Positions 54,319-62,689 are shown, counted from the stretch's first letter. The stretch is 64,000 nucleotides of DNA from Chitinophagaceae bacterium (GCA_004173235.1 SEAC01000007.1:37538-101537); one strand, 5' to 3'. The notes: generated by a model not told the origin, from the sequence alone. Numbers and translations are program-made.

Positions 54319-55725
54319 TCAGGGGCGCACCGCTGCAAGCACTTCGCGCAAAAAGGTGTTTTCGTCGATGGGGTGTTGGCCCAGCCGCACTACAACGATC
54401 TTTTTTGAGGGGATGATATACACGCCCTGGCCGTTGAAGCCTTTACAGTAATAGAGGTCGGCCGGAGCGTCGGGAAACTTGCGTTGGCCGGGATGATCGG
54501 CGTCCCTCCCATTGAGCCAGAACTGGTAGCCGTAGCGCCGGTTCGGGTCGCCGGGCGCCGGCTGTGTGCTTGCTGCCACCCAGCCTTCGGGTAGGATGCG
54601 TTCACCGTTCCAAACACCGTCCTGCAGGTAGAGCAGCCCGAACCTCGCAAAATCGCGCGCGGTGGCGTAGCTGTACGAAGAGCCGATGTAGGTGCCCGAC
54701 GCGTCGGGCTCGAGCAATGCCGAGCGCATGCCAATGCGGTGAAAGAGCGCGGTATACGGATAGCTGGCATACTGCTCTTCGCCTACTGTTTGGCGGATGA
54801 TGCGGCTGAGGATGTTGCTGTTGCCGCTCGAGTAATTGAACACGGTGCCTGGCTTGTGCGCCAGCGGCCGTCCGGCAGTGAAGGCAGCCATATCGTCGGT
54901 GCGGAACAGCATGTTGGTCACCTCCGAAGGTTTTGCGTAGTCTTCCACAAAGTCAAGCCCCGAGCATTGCTGCAGCAGGTCGCGCAGGCGGATTGCAGCA
55001 CGGTCGGTGCCCTTCCACTCCGGCACGGGAGCAGGCGCATCGGGGTCGAGCTTTCGTTCTTTTACAAGAATGCCGATCAACGCTGCAGTCATGCTCTTCG
55101 ACATGGACCAGCCGATCTGCACAAGATTCTTGTCCACACCTTCCGAATAGCGCTCGCCGACAAGCTGTCCATCGTACAACACAAGAAACGAACGCGTAAG
55201 CCCGGGCTCATTGCCTTCCGACGATGCGGCCATCAACGCATGATCCATGGCAAGCGCGAGTTTTTCCGGATCCAGCTGAACGGGGAACGAATCGGCCCTG
55301 CGGTCGCCCATCGGCCAGGCAAGCGTGTCGGCAATTTGTGGTTTTGCGGGAAGCACGAATCGCTGGGCGCGCACTTCGGATTCCGTGCGTTGATTGAGCA
55401 GCGTACAACCAAGCCCTGCGCGGTAGATGGCCTTGTGCTTCGCGAAGCCCCATACGTCTACGCTTACCGATGAATCACTTCGATCTACTTTATAGGAGGC
55501 AAGCGAGAACGGAAATCCTGCAAGGTCTTCACGGCGTACCGCTTCGGAATCGCGCCCTTGTAGAAATACGGCCGATGCCATATTCTTGGCAAAGTAGCCG
55601 GTGATAATCGGAAACGCACGCGATGCATAGTAGATGCCATAGCCAAGGCCGGTCAACAGCACCAGCGCGAGCAACTGCAAAACGCGTCGTAGAATGGGGC
55701 GCTTGCGCGCAACCGTTGTTGTCAT
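54319..55725 (-). CDS. Serine hydrolase (beta-lactamase class C-like)
   Basis: 468 aa. N-terminal membrane helix (LQLLALVLLTGLGYGIYYAS), then a penicillin-binding-protein-like domain: nucleophile SMSK around residue 209, NYSSGNSN as the YxN-type motif, and a Gly-rich late loop. Family members are esterases, D-aminopeptidases or PBPs; the substrate here is unknown. Membrane-anchored, active part outside the cytosol. Confidence 0.88.
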   Translation of the reverse strand: MTTTVARKRPILRRVLQLLALVLLTGLGYGIYYASRAFPIITGYFAKNMASAVFLQGRDSEAVRREDLAGFPFSLASYKVDRSDSSVSVDVWGFAKHKAIYRAGLGCTLLNQRTESEVRAQRFVLPAKPQIADTLAWPMGDRRADSFPVQLDPEKLALAMDHALMAASSEGNEPGLTRSFLVLYDGQLVGERYSEGVDKNLVQIGWSMSKSMTAALIGILVKERKLDPDAPAPVPEWKGTDRAAIRLRDLLQQCSGLDFVEDYAKPSEVTNMLFRTDDMAAFTAGRPLAHKPGTVFNYSSGNSNILSRIIRQTVGEEQYASYPYTALFHRIGMRSALLEPDASGTYIGSSYSYATARDFARFGLLYLQDGVWNGERILPEGWVAASTQPAPGDPNRRYGYQFWLNGRDADHPGQRKFPDAPADLYYCKGFNGQGVYIIPSKKIVVVRLGQHPIDENTFLREVLAAVRP

Positions 55726-55767
55726 TGAACTTCTTTAAGCAACCAAGATAAACCAGGCACGCAGGCC

Positions 55768-56133
55768 TCAGGCGGTACGCAGAATCTTTTCCATCTTCCG
55801 TCCCCTGGCAAGTTCGTCCACGAGCTTGTCAAGATAACGAACCTGTTGCATCAGCGGATCTTCGATCTCCTCCACGCGGTAACCGCAGATGGTTCCGGTA
55901 ATCAGCGCCGCATTCGGGTGAAGCGTAGCCTCGTCGAAGAACGAAGCCAGGGTAGCCTTTTCGGCTATCAATTGTTGAAGGCGCTTTTTGTCGAAGCCCG
56001 TCAGCCAGCTGATCACCTCGCTGAGTTCTTCTTCGGTGCGCCCTTTCTTTTCAACTTTAGCAAGGTAGAGCGGGTACAGGGAAGTGAACGTCATCTTTGC
56101 AACCCGCTCGCGCGCTTGTTCCGTGATTTTCAT
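55768..56133 (-). CDS. DUF2200 domain protein
   Basis: 121 aa. MTFTSLYPLYLAKVEKKGR, ISWLTGFDKKRLQQLI, LITGTICGYRVEEIEDPLMQQVRYLDKLVDELARGRKM match DUF2200. Small soluble protein of unknown function. 6 nt after the downstream-listed serine hydrolase gene on the same strand, likely one operon. Confidence 0.88.
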   Translation of the reverse strand: MKITEQARERVAKMTFTSLYPLYLAKVEKKGRTEEELSEVISWLTGFDKKRLQQLIAEKATLASFFDEATLHPNAALITGTICGYRVEEIEDPLMQQVRYLDKLVDELARGRKMEKILRTA

Positions 56134-56139
56134 TTCTGT

Positions 56140-57510
56140 TTATTTTATTTTACGCCCCTCCTGCTCCTGTCCGCCCTGGTAAAGCACGAGGTGATCCACT
56201 ACACCGTCTTTCTTCACAAAACCGATCCTTGCTTCCACCCCCTGCACCTTGAAGAGGTCTTCTTTTTCGGCAAGCAGCGTCAGGCGCGACTGGCGGGTTG
56301 CCTGCGCATACAACTGCGTGCGTTCGAGCGTGATGGTGATGGAAAATTCGGGCACCAGTTCATACACGCCTACATAGGTTCCGAGCAATGATGCGGGTAG
56401 CGAAAGGCCGGTCTTTGGATTATCGGGAAGCTGATACAGGATCCTGTTGATGGCCGAAACCGGCAATCCACCGCCCTCGGTATTTTTCAAAAGGATGACC
56501 GTGGTTCCGCTATCGAGGTCGCGGCTGATGTAAGTGTTGTATCCGGGCCAGCCTCCGGAATGATTTACGATGTGATTCCCCGCAATCTTCCCGAGAGCCC
56601 AGCCAAAACCGTAAGGATACGTTTTGCCACCGGCCAGGGCCGCCGGCACGTAAGCTTCTTCCATGCGAAGCAGCTTGCCCGCACGCAGCGCCGCATCCCA
56701 GCGCAGCAGGTCGCGGGCCGTGGAGTTTACCGTGCCGTCACCAACGATGCCGTCGAGGTAATACACAAACGAAGTACGCGGCAGCGAATCGGGCAGCACG
56801 TAGCCGTTCGAGCCATCGCGCACATACCCATAAGCATAGTGCGAAAGGGTGCGTCCCTGCTCGTAGCGGCGGCGATACACGGTAGTTTGTTGCATTCCGA
56901 GGGGGCGAAATATACTCTTCCCGAGGTATGCGCCATAACTCATACCGCTGGCCTTTTCAATAATGGCTGCAAGGAGGGCATAGCCCGTGTTGCTGTACGA
57001 CCACTTCGCGCCCGGCTCAAACTGCGGTGCAAATTGATAGCGTGTAAAAAAGGAGATGAGCGAATCGTTGGTCATCATGCTTCGCTTGTCGGTCCACAAC
57101 GAATCGGTAAGGGATTCGTAGTCGGGCACCCCGCTGGTGTGTTGCAACAGGTGGCGAATGGTGACGCCCTTATAGAAGGCCAGCTCAGGGATCCAGCGGC
57201 CCAGCTCGTCTTCGTAGCGAAGCTTTCCCGAGCGCTGCAACAGCATGATCGCAGCGGCAGTAAACTGCTTCGACACCGAGGCGAGTTCAAACACCGAGCG
57301 CGTATCGAGCTTTTCGCCACTGTTGAAATCGGCGTAGCCATACGATTGCTCGAAAAGAGTGACACCGTTCTTCGCAATCAGCACGTTGCCATTGAAATTG
57401 CCTGCCGCATGCAAAGCGTTGAAAAGCGAATCGAGCCGCTCCGTCTGCGTCTTTTGAGCGACAGCAGTTTGGCAGAGAAGAAGTAGTGCGAAGAGAAGAA
57501 TGCGCTGCAT
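56140..57510 (-). CDS. Serine hydrolase (beta-lactamase family)
   Basis: 456 aa. Signal peptide (MQRILLFALLLLCQTAVAQ), catalytic SVSK (ELASVSKQFT) around residue 79, YSNTGY, and HSGG near residue 320. A C-terminal beta region (LGTYVGVYELVPEFSITITLERTQLY) resembles the lipocalin-like domain found after this catalytic fold. Periplasmic; substrate unknown. Second serine hydrolase in the neighbourhood. Confidence 0.9.
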   Translation of the reverse strand: MQRILLFALLLLCQTAVAQKTQTERLDSLFNALHAAGNFNGNVLIAKNGVTLFEQSYGYADFNSGEKLDTRSVFELASVSKQFTAAAIMLLQRSGKLRYEDELGRWIPELAFYKGVTIRHLLQHTSGVPDYESLTDSLWTDKRSMMTNDSLISFFTRYQFAPQFEPGAKWSYSNTGYALLAAIIEKASGMSYGAYLGKSIFRPLGMQQTTVYRRRYEQGRTLSHYAYGYVRDGSNGYVLPDSLPRTSFVYYLDGIVGDGTVNSTARDLLRWDAALRAGKLLRMEEAYVPAALAGGKTYPYGFGWALGKIAGNHIVNHSGGWPGYNTYISRDLDSGTTVILLKNTEGGGLPVSAINRILYQLPDNPKTGLSLPASLLGTYVGVYELVPEFSITITLERTQLYAQATRQSRLTLLAEKEDLFKVQGVEARIGFVKKDGVVDHLVLYQGGQEQEGRKIK

Positions 57511-57580
57511 GTGCGATTGTTGAACTACTAAGCTAATCTCTTCCGGCCATTTTGCGGAACCGCGTCACTATTGAAAGCGA

Positions 57581-57868
57581 TCAGGTCCGAAACACGTACA
57601 ACGCGAGCCCGCCCCAGCACAACAAAGCAAACAGGAAAAGGATCCAGAAAAAGCCGCTCCGTAGTCCGTGCCCGATAAGGCCGCCGAGCGCAAAAAGCGT
57701 GAGCAGGAATAAACCGCCGAGGAGCAGTGCCGAAAAACGATCGATCACCAGGTAGGTGTCATACACGTGAACATCGACCGTTTTGGCGGTAATTACAAAA
57801 GCACCGGCGATACCAATGAAGATGAGGAACCCGATGGCAAGGGCGAGGAAAGCAAGCGCAGTTTTCAT
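57581..57868 (-). CDS. Three-helix membrane protein
   Basis: 95 aa with three hydrophobic segments (ALAFLALAIGFLIFIGIAGAFVI, SALLLGGLFLLTLFALGGLIG, FFWILFLFALLCWGGLALYV) and a short TVDVHVYDTYLVI loop. Related loops occur in cytochrome-oxidase-like small proteins, but no confident family call. Confidence 0.6.
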   Translation of the reverse strand: MKTALAFLALAIGFLIFIGIAGAFVITAKTVDVHVYDTYLVIDRFSALLLGGLFLLTLFALGGLIGHGLRSGFFWILFLFALLCWGGLALYVFRT

Positions 57869-57981
57869 TAGGAGCGAAGTACTGCAAAATCCTTTGCTTT
57901 CGCGCAGGGTGGAGCCTTAGTCTGCGGATGATAAAAGGCGGGCAACGAGGCCCGCCTGTTTTAGTGTGTTTCGATTCAGCT

Positions 57982-58755
57982 TTACACAGTAGGCAGTGCG
58001 CCGCCGTCCACCAGGTAGTTCGCGCCGGTGATGTATCGCGCCTCCTGCGAAACCAGAAAGAGCACCGTTGCCGCAATTTCTTCCGGTTCGGCCATCCTGC
58101 CCATCGGGATATTTATTTTATCCATCACAACTTTCAACGCTTCTGCGGAAGTCATGTTCGACGACTTTGCTATCTGTTCGATGAACTCCAGCATCAGAGG
58201 TGTTCTTACCACGCCGGGCGAAACGAGGTTGACGCGTATTCCTTTCGGACCCAACTCGCTTGCTAGAGCTTTACTGTAGGCATTCAAGGCTGCCTTTGCC
58301 GAGGAATAAGACATGGTCATTTCCCAGATCGGCTGCAGTGCCGCCACCGTTGAAATGTGGAGGATGGCACCGCTCCCCTTTCCGATCATTGCGGGCAAAA
58401 GCGCTTTGTTGATCCGCACGGCGGCCATGAAATTTAACTGCCAATCCTGATGCCAATGCTCGTCGGCAAGCGTGCTGAAGCCGCCTCCCGGACTGAGATT
58501 GGCGCCAGCATTGTTCACCACGATATCGACCTTACCGTATTTCTCCCGTATTTCCGCGGCCACAAGCTCCGCACCCGCCGGCTGCGCAAGATCCGCTGCA
58601 ATGAAATATTGGCCGCTCGCTGTTTCCTTCGGTGCTGTTCGCGCTGTCACCACCACCTGCGCTCCGGCTTCCGCTAACTTGTTGGCGATTGCCTTACCGA
58701 TGCCTTTCGTGCCGCCTGTCACCAACGCCACCTGTCCGTTCAATGAATGAATCAT
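57982..58755 (-). CDS. SDR family oxidoreductase
   Basis: 257 aa. Rossmann GxxxGxG in TGGTKGIG, NNAG, the catalytic Ser (HISTVAAL) and YSSAK, then SPGVVRTPL. Classical short-chain dehydrogenase with the usual C-terminal TGANYLVDGG. Divergent from an HxlR regulator and separated by a palindromic operator candidate, so likely regulated by it. Confidence 0.92.
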   Translation of the reverse strand: MIHSLNGQVALVTGGTKGIGKAIANKLAEAGAQVVVTARTAPKETASGQYFIAADLAQPAGAELVAAEIREKYGKVDIVVNNAGANLSPGGGFSTLADEHWHQDWQLNFMAAVRINKALLPAMIGKGSGAILHISTVAALQPIWEMTMSYSSAKAALNAYSKALASELGPKGIRVNLVSPGVVRTPLMLEFIEQIAKSSNMTSAEALKVVMDKINIPMGRMAEPEEIAATVLFLVSQEARYITGANYLVDGGALPTV

Positions 58756-58791
58756 ATTGATTGTTTATGAATGAACGGCAAAGAAATGAAC

Positions 58792-58833
58792 ATTACTGTA
58801 CTTTTGAAAGTAGGTACATCTATGTACAGTAAT
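58792..58833. promoter_or_regulatory. Probable HxlR operator between SDR and regulator genes
   Basis: Perfect inverted repeat ATTACTGTAC / GTACAGTAAT with a 22-nt spacer, and inside it a second palindrome GTACAT-ct-ATGTAC (58814-58827). Such nested GTAC palindromes in a divergent gap are typical for HxlR-type dimers. Confidence 0.7.
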
Positions 58834-58869
58834 AACACACAGTAAAGGATTGACTGAAATCAATAGGTT

Positions 58870-59196
58870 ATGAGCAAAAAAAAATCTCAAAAAGCAGCGG
58901 CAAGATGTACGCTCCAGGAGATACTCGGTGTGATTGGTGGCAAATGGTCGATGTCCATCATCTACGCGCTCTTTTCAGGCACGAAGCGTTTCAGTGAGCT
59001 GGAGCGGACCATCGCGGGCATTAACACCCGGATGCTGGTGAAAGAACTGAAGAACATGGAAGCGAATGGCATCGTTGTTCGTGAAGTGTTCGCAACCGTG
59101 CCGCCTACCGTTGAATACACGTTGACGACGAAAGGCAGAAAGCTGGAACCGATCATAAACGAGCTGTACCAATGGGGTGTTGAATATGTCGGGTAA
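58870..59196 (+). CDS. HxlR family transcriptional regulator
   Basis: 108 aa. Winged helix: CTLQEILGVIGGKWSMSIIYAL, FSELERTIAGINTRMLVKELKNMEANGIVVREVF and a wing VEYTLTTKGRKLEPII. The GGKW start and a single Cys (RCTLQE) near the N-terminus fit redox- or aldehyde-sensing HxlR/YodB types, but whether this Cys is the sensor is inferred. Divergent from the SDR gene; probably autoregulated via the operator between them. Confidence 0.93.
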   Translation: MSKKKSQKAAARCTLQEILGVIGGKWSMSIIYALFSGTKRFSELERTIAGINTRMLVKELKNMEANGIVVREVFATVPPTVEYTLTTKGRKLEPIINELYQWGVEYVG

Positions 59197-59269
59197 GCCG
59201 CGTATACGATCAGTTTATTCCGCTTTTGTTTCCCGGTGGCGTGCCGTGGCCAGCCTGCCAGGCGCAGGC

Positions 59270-59689
59270 CTATTGAAGGTGGGCTTCCCACTGTTCACGA
59301 GTCCACTGCAGGTATTGCTCGTCACGAAATTTGAACCAATGTTCACGGTACGGCCCAGAAGCGTCTATTTCAGCATTAAAATGAGCAAAGGGGCGCTTCT
59401 TCTCGATGGCATTAGCCAGCCGATCAGCCAAACCGGCATCATCGAGCTGATTGATGAAGTTTTGCATCATCCGGTAGCTGTCGCGCGACTCCATGGGCTC
59501 AAACTCCAGATATCTTTCAGGGTCGGCTTCTACCTTTTTGCGGTCGTCGCCCCAAGAATCCTCCTCGTCCATAAAAAGGTCTATATCGCGAATGGTTACA
59601 ACGTCACCTGTTTCTCGGTGGAGAAATACTTTGAAGCCGCTCAAAAGTTGTTCAGAAATGCGTTTGAGTATTGATTCATCCACGCGCAT
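59270..59689 (-). CDS. UPF0158 family protein
   Basis: 139 aa from the ATG at 59689 (MRVDESILKRISEQL; an upstream GTG gives 153 aa). ERYLEFEPMESRDSYRMMQNFI, ADRLANAIEKKRPFAHFNAEI and REHWFKFRDEQYLQW match UPF0158. Function unknown. It lies next to the higBA cassette, but no clear attC follows it, so it may be a cassette with a lost site or a chromosomal gene. Confidence 0.85.
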   Translation of the reverse strand: MRVDESILKRISEQLLSGFKVFLHRETGDVVTIRDIDLFMDEEDSWGDDRKKVEADPERYLEFEPMESRDSYRMMQNFINQLDDAGLADRLANAIEKKRPFAHFNAEIDASGPYREHWFKFRDEQYLQWTREQWEAHLQ

Positions 59690-59732
59690 AATAGAAATGT
59701 TTCGTTGAATTCCTCTCAATCGTAAGTTCACG

Positions 59733-59851
59733 ATTTAATTTCAAGCTGCGTACAAAAGTTGGCGGTTGGCTGTACCAAATCGGACTACGGACAGAGAAAA
59801 AAGGTTGAACCTCGTGCAACGAATCCCTTTACATCGGAGCCCATGTTATGC
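59733..59851 (-). other. attC-like site beside higBA (weak)
   Basis: The higA-proximal end carries the core GTTATGC with CGGAGCCCATG next to it, as in other sites here; the far end has no clear partner core. Sequence TGCAACGAATCCCTTTACATCGG resembles the inserted-element sites near 8.5 and 62.3 kb. Confidence 0.4.
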
Positions 59852-60142
59852 GGCGTTCTTCAGCGAGGGTATAGCCTTAAGTTCTTCCTGCTTAGCCCGA
59901 CCCTCCTCTTCCAGGTCAAAGTCATCCTGAAGGCCAAGCCAGAATTTCGCCGATGTTCCAAAATACTTACTCAGCCGAAGAGCGGTGTCAGCAGTAATCC
60001 TGCGATTCCCTTTAAGAATCTGGGAAACCCGTGTCTGAGGAATGGCAATATCCTTTGACAGTCGGTAAGCTGTAATTCCCATAGGTTCCAGGAATTCCTC
60101 CTGCAAGACTTCACCGGGATGTATATTTTTTAATTGTGCCAT
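59846..60142 (-). CDS. higA: HigA-type antitoxin
   Basis: 98 aa from the ATG at 60142 (a GTG at 60148 is possible). HTH_XRE fold: IHPGEVLQEEFLEPMGITAYRLSKDIAIPQTRVSQILKG and AKFWLGLQDDFDLEE. Binds and neutralises HigB and represses the operon. The stop TAA lies inside the attC core. Downstream of higB by 10 nt, the toxin-first order usual for higBA cassettes. Confidence 0.92.
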   Translation of the reverse strand: MAQLKNIHPGEVLQEEFLEPMGITAYRLSKDIAIPQTRVSQILKGNRRITADTALRLSKYFGTSAKFWLGLQDDFDLEEEGRAKQEELKAIPSLKNAA

Positions 60143-60152
60143 ATTCACGCGT

Positions 60153-60434
60153 TTAATGATAATCCAAAATCTCTACCACTGTCGCGTTACCGGAGTTCCA
60201 TTGAAAGATGATCCGCCATTGGTCGTTTATCCGGACGCTGTAAAACTGCTTGAGTTTCCCAGACAATTTTTCCAGTCTGTTTGCAGGCGGAATTCTTAAA
60301 TCGGCAAGGTCTTGAGCGTTGTTAACCATCCTAAGCTTACGTCGGCCCACCTCTTGAACTGGAAGTGGAATTCCTTTGACACGCTGTCCTGCCCAGATCT
60401 TTTCCGTCTCTTTGCTTCCGAACGAAAGAATCAT
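60153..60434 (-). CDS. higB: HigB-type toxin (RelE superfamily)
   Basis: 93 aa. KETEKIWAGQRVKGIP at the start, RKLRMVNNAQDLADLRIPPANRLEKLSGKL, FYSVRINDQWRIIFQW and EILDYH are the HigB mRNA-interferase pattern. Cleaves mRNA at translating ribosomes when free. The cassette (toxin first) is a common stabilising gene of integron arrays. Confidence 0.93.
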   Translation of the reverse strand: MILSFGSKETEKIWAGQRVKGIPLPVQEVGRRKLRMVNNAQDLADLRIPPANRLEKLSGKLKQFYSVRINDQWRIIFQWNSGNATVVEILDYH

Positions 60435-60511
60435 GCAATCCGATTACGTTACTAACGTCAAAGATAAGCATTTTGAAACTAAATCAACGAACGTCGGGGT
60501 GACCGGGAATG

Positions 60512-60598
60512 CCGCATAACGGGTAAGCATTTATGCAGGTGTGGAAATAGAATTTCGACTAGGAATGATTTGAACTTGAACGACCGGCCATAGTGCAA
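60512..60598 (-). other. R' half of the attC site split by the insertion sequence
   Basis: GCCGCATAAC (60512-60520, written on +) is the cassette-start core of higBA and equals the core next to higA. The half continues to GGCCATAGTGCAA (60586-60598), the usual L'' sequence of these sites (CTCTTGCACTATGGCC on minus), and then meets the IS. The matching GGCTC half is near 62098-62102. Confidence 0.6.
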
Positions 60599-60697
60599 CA
60601 GTCTATTTGTAAAAGGGTCCGCCACCGGCAAGCAGTCAATTGCGGTAAGGCAATGCTGCAAGAGGTATACCTTAAGGGGACTTAAATCTTCATCGAA

Positions 60698-61891
60698 ATG
60701 AAAACAACCCAAAAGACCTCAGAACGTGTGGCGGACCCGGTAACTAAGGTACGCGGAGCGCAAGACTTTTCCAACCATAACTTGTATGTCGGCATCGACG
60801 TTCGTAAGAAGCGCTGGCAGGTAGCTGTGCTCGCAGCCGGCGTTTGCCTGGGCAATGTTTCCATCGAGGCAGACAGTGACCTGTTGATCCGTCACCTGCG
60901 CGGACGCTACGGCGACGCACAGTTTCGCTGCGTCTACGAAGCAGGGCCCTTTGGCTTCGCCTTGTGCCGGTCGCTGTGGGCGGCCGGCATGGAGTGCATC
61001 GTCGTCAACCCCGCCGACATCCCCGGCACCGATGCCGAGCGCAGAGGCAAGACCGATGCGGTGGACGCACGCCGCCTCGCCAACCACCTGGCCGCAGGAC
61101 TCCTGCGCGGCATCCACCTACCGACGGAGCAACTCCAGAAACACAGAAGCCTCATCCGCTTCCGCAAGAAACTCTGGGGCGACCTTACCCGATGCAAGAA
61201 CCGGCTCAAGAGTGAGCTGAAGTTCCAGGGCATCCAGGTACCTGCCCAATACGACAACCCGCACTGGAGCCACAACTTCCTGAACTGGATCGAACAGCAG
61301 GCGGCGAAGGACACGGAGTTACAGGATACCCTCGAACTGATGCTCGAAGAAGTGCGTCACCTCCGGCTGCTGCTGCTCAAAACAGAAAAAAAGCTGCGGG
61401 CGCTGATGCGCACCGAGCCTTACGTAAAGCAGGAGACACTGCTGCGCTCCGTTCCGGGCATCGGCCCCATCACCGCGCAACTCTTTACCCTCGAGGTGGG
61501 CGACGTATCGAGGTTCAAAAACTTCGATGCCCTCAACCGCTTTGTGGGCCTCTGCCCCGACGAGCATTCTTCGGGCGAGCGGCAGCAGCACACCGGCATT
61601 ACCCAGCGAAGGCACAACCAACTTCGTAGTCACCTGGTGGAGGCTTCCTGGCAATTGATCCGACGGGATCCTGCAATGCTGGAAGCCTACAAGAAATTAT
61701 GCGGGCGCATGAAAAGTGAGCAGGCCCTTATCCGCAACGCCCGAAGATTGCTACGCAGGATGCGCGCAGTGTTATTGAGCGGCAAGTTGTATGTGAAGGG
61801 TGTGGAGTCGGGAAGCTCTGAGCAAATCGGAGCGCCTGAGCCGCCACAGAAGAAAAAGAGAGCACGAAACCAACCCGTAGAAACAATCTGA
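60698..61891 (+). CDS. IS110 family transposase
   Basis: 397 aa. RuvC-like DEDD domain: Asp in YVGIDVRKKRWQVAV (residue 34), Glu in CVYEAGPFGF (~80), DAVDARRLA (~118-121). Then a coiled linker and Transposase_20 region: LLRSVPGIGPITAQLFTLEVGD, NRFVGLCPDEHSSGERQQHTGIT with the putative catalytic Ser (~289). A full-length, intact gene, so the element may be active. Confidence 0.95.
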   Translation: MKTTQKTSERVADPVTKVRGAQDFSNHNLYVGIDVRKKRWQVAVLAAGVCLGNVSIEADSDLLIRHLRGRYGDAQFRCVYEAGPFGFALCRSLWAAGMECIVVNPADIPGTDAERRGKTDAVDARRLANHLAAGLLRGIHLPTEQLQKHRSLIRFRKKLWGDLTRCKNRLKSELKFQGIQVPAQYDNPHWSHNFLNWIEQQAAKDTELQDTLELMLEEVRHLRLLLLKTEKKLRALMRTEPYVKQETLLRSVPGIGPITAQLFTLEVGDVSRFKNFDALNRFVGLCPDEHSSGERQQHTGITQRRHNQLRSHLVEASWQLIRRDPAMLEAYKKLCGRMKSEQALIRNARRLLRRMRAVLLSGKLYVKGVESGSSEQIGAPEPPQKKKRARNQPVETI

Positions 61892-61965
61892 TCGAACACA
61901 TAAAGCAAACAATCACTCTTCCCACTTTTCCTCACAGGTAAATAATAGAAGCTTCAAAACATCTT

Positions 61966-62042
61966 AGCGGCCGACTGCTCAACATGGGCTGCACCCTCGC
62001 CTCAGGCGAGGTGGTGCTCCGCAACAGTCTGCAGCGGCCGCT
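61966..62042 (+). ncRNA. Candidate IS guide RNA (seekRNA/bridge RNA)
   Basis: 77-nt segment after the transposase that folds as AGCGGCCG/CGGCCGCT outer stem, an internal loop and a GCACC-CTCGCC-TCA-GGCGAG hairpin, followed by TTTTCTT. The 5' strand holds GACTGCTCA, identical to the right IS end (62086-62094), then AACATGGGCTGCAC, similar to the attC arm. The 3' strand holds GCAACAGTCT, identical to the left IS junction (60595-60604). Known IS1111 guide RNAs lie downstream of the transposase and match IS ends and target. The role here is inferred. Confidence 0.6.
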
Positions 62043-62192
62043 TTTCTTAACTACTGATAAAGACCTGCAGCAACCACAAAGCGTTGACTGCTCATAGGAG
62101 CCTGCTTCACTAAATAACCTGAACGAAGAAAGGAAGATGGGAACAAATAAATGCAATCACGCTCAGCACGGGCATTGCCTCCGCAAAGCGGA

Positions 62193-62351
62193 GCAGGCCC
62201 TGCCGGGCGGGCTTGCGCTTCTTCAATGATGATTGCCGCCACATAAAAAAAGCAGCACGACGCCGCTTGCAATCATCACTGAAGAAGCACCAAAAAAATA
62301 AAGTGGCTACCTCATGCAACTTTTCCCTTTCCATAGGAGCCCCTGTTGAGC
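62193..62351 (-). other. attC-like site with inserted structured element (second copy)
   Basis: Reading minus: GCTCAACAGGGGCTC (R''/L''), then a ~150-bp element containing GATGATTGC/GCAATCATC and GCTTCTTCA/TGAAGAAGC inverted repeats, ending in GCGCAAGCCCGCCCGGCAGG. The 8363-8522 element shares this plan with compensating differences. DUF5615's stop lies just beyond the core GTTGAGC (62345-62351). Confidence 0.5.
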
Positions 62352-62359
62352 GCTGCCGA

Positions 62360-62689
62360 TCAGGAGGAGACTACCACAATAGGGCCAGTAGGCAACGGCG
62401 GGTTGTTTAAATGTCGGTGAACGACTGGTGACAGCTTAGTCAATTCAGAGTAGGTATTGTTAAAGCCAGAAAGGACAAATACCGCAATGGTGTACTTCTG
62501 GAAGTTCTGCTGGTGCTGCAGATTCTTGTCAAAGGTGAGCAATGCATCGAAACCATCTTCGAGCATCAGTTGCATTAACTCGCCATTCTTGATCCCATTC
62601 CAACCCTTGTCGCGGACGGTATAGATCTCGTGATCGGGAAAGTCATGCTTCAGTCGCTTGGGCAGGTTCTCATCAAGCAGCAACTTCAT
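62360..62689 (-). CDS. DUF5615 PIN-like protein (toxin-type)
   Basis: 109 aa. MKLLLDENLPKRLKHDFPDHEIYTV, KNGELMQLMLEDGFDALLTFDKNL match DUF5615, a PIN-like nuclease fold with acidic residues in LLDEN and TFDKN. It overlaps the DUF433 gene by 17 nt, the usual two-gene toxin-antitoxin-like pair. Cassette gene. Confidence 0.88.
   Translation of the reverse strand: MKLLLDENLPKRLKHDFPDHEIYTVRDKGWNGIKNGELMQLMLEDGFDALLTFDKNLQHQQNFQKYTIAVFVLSGFNNTYSELTKLSPVVHRHLNNPPLPTGPIVVVSS

Larger units (their letters stand above)
60599..62097 (+). mobile_element. IS110/IS1111-type insertion sequence in an attC site
   Basis: Boundaries estimated from where attC sequence resumes: minus-strand GGCTC before, TTGCACTATGGCC after. 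About 1.5 kb. It has subterminal inverted repeats AGCAGTCAA (60631-60639) and TTGACTGCT (62084-62092), not terminal ones, and no obvious target duplication, as in the IS1111 group. A DEDD transposase is followed by a structured non-coding segment. An IS1111 subgroup is known to insert into attC sites of cassettes. The ends could be off by some bases. Confidence 0.65.

Noticed and set aside
61966..62042. Simple terminator of the transposase
   Set aside because: The outer stem and T-run could terminate transcription, but exact matches to both IS ends in the loop are not expected of a plain terminator, so it is listed as a guide RNA candidate.
60512..62351. Integron integrase within the array
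   Set aside because: The only recombinase is a DEDD IS110 transposase; no tyrosine recombinase (intI) frame exists in the window.
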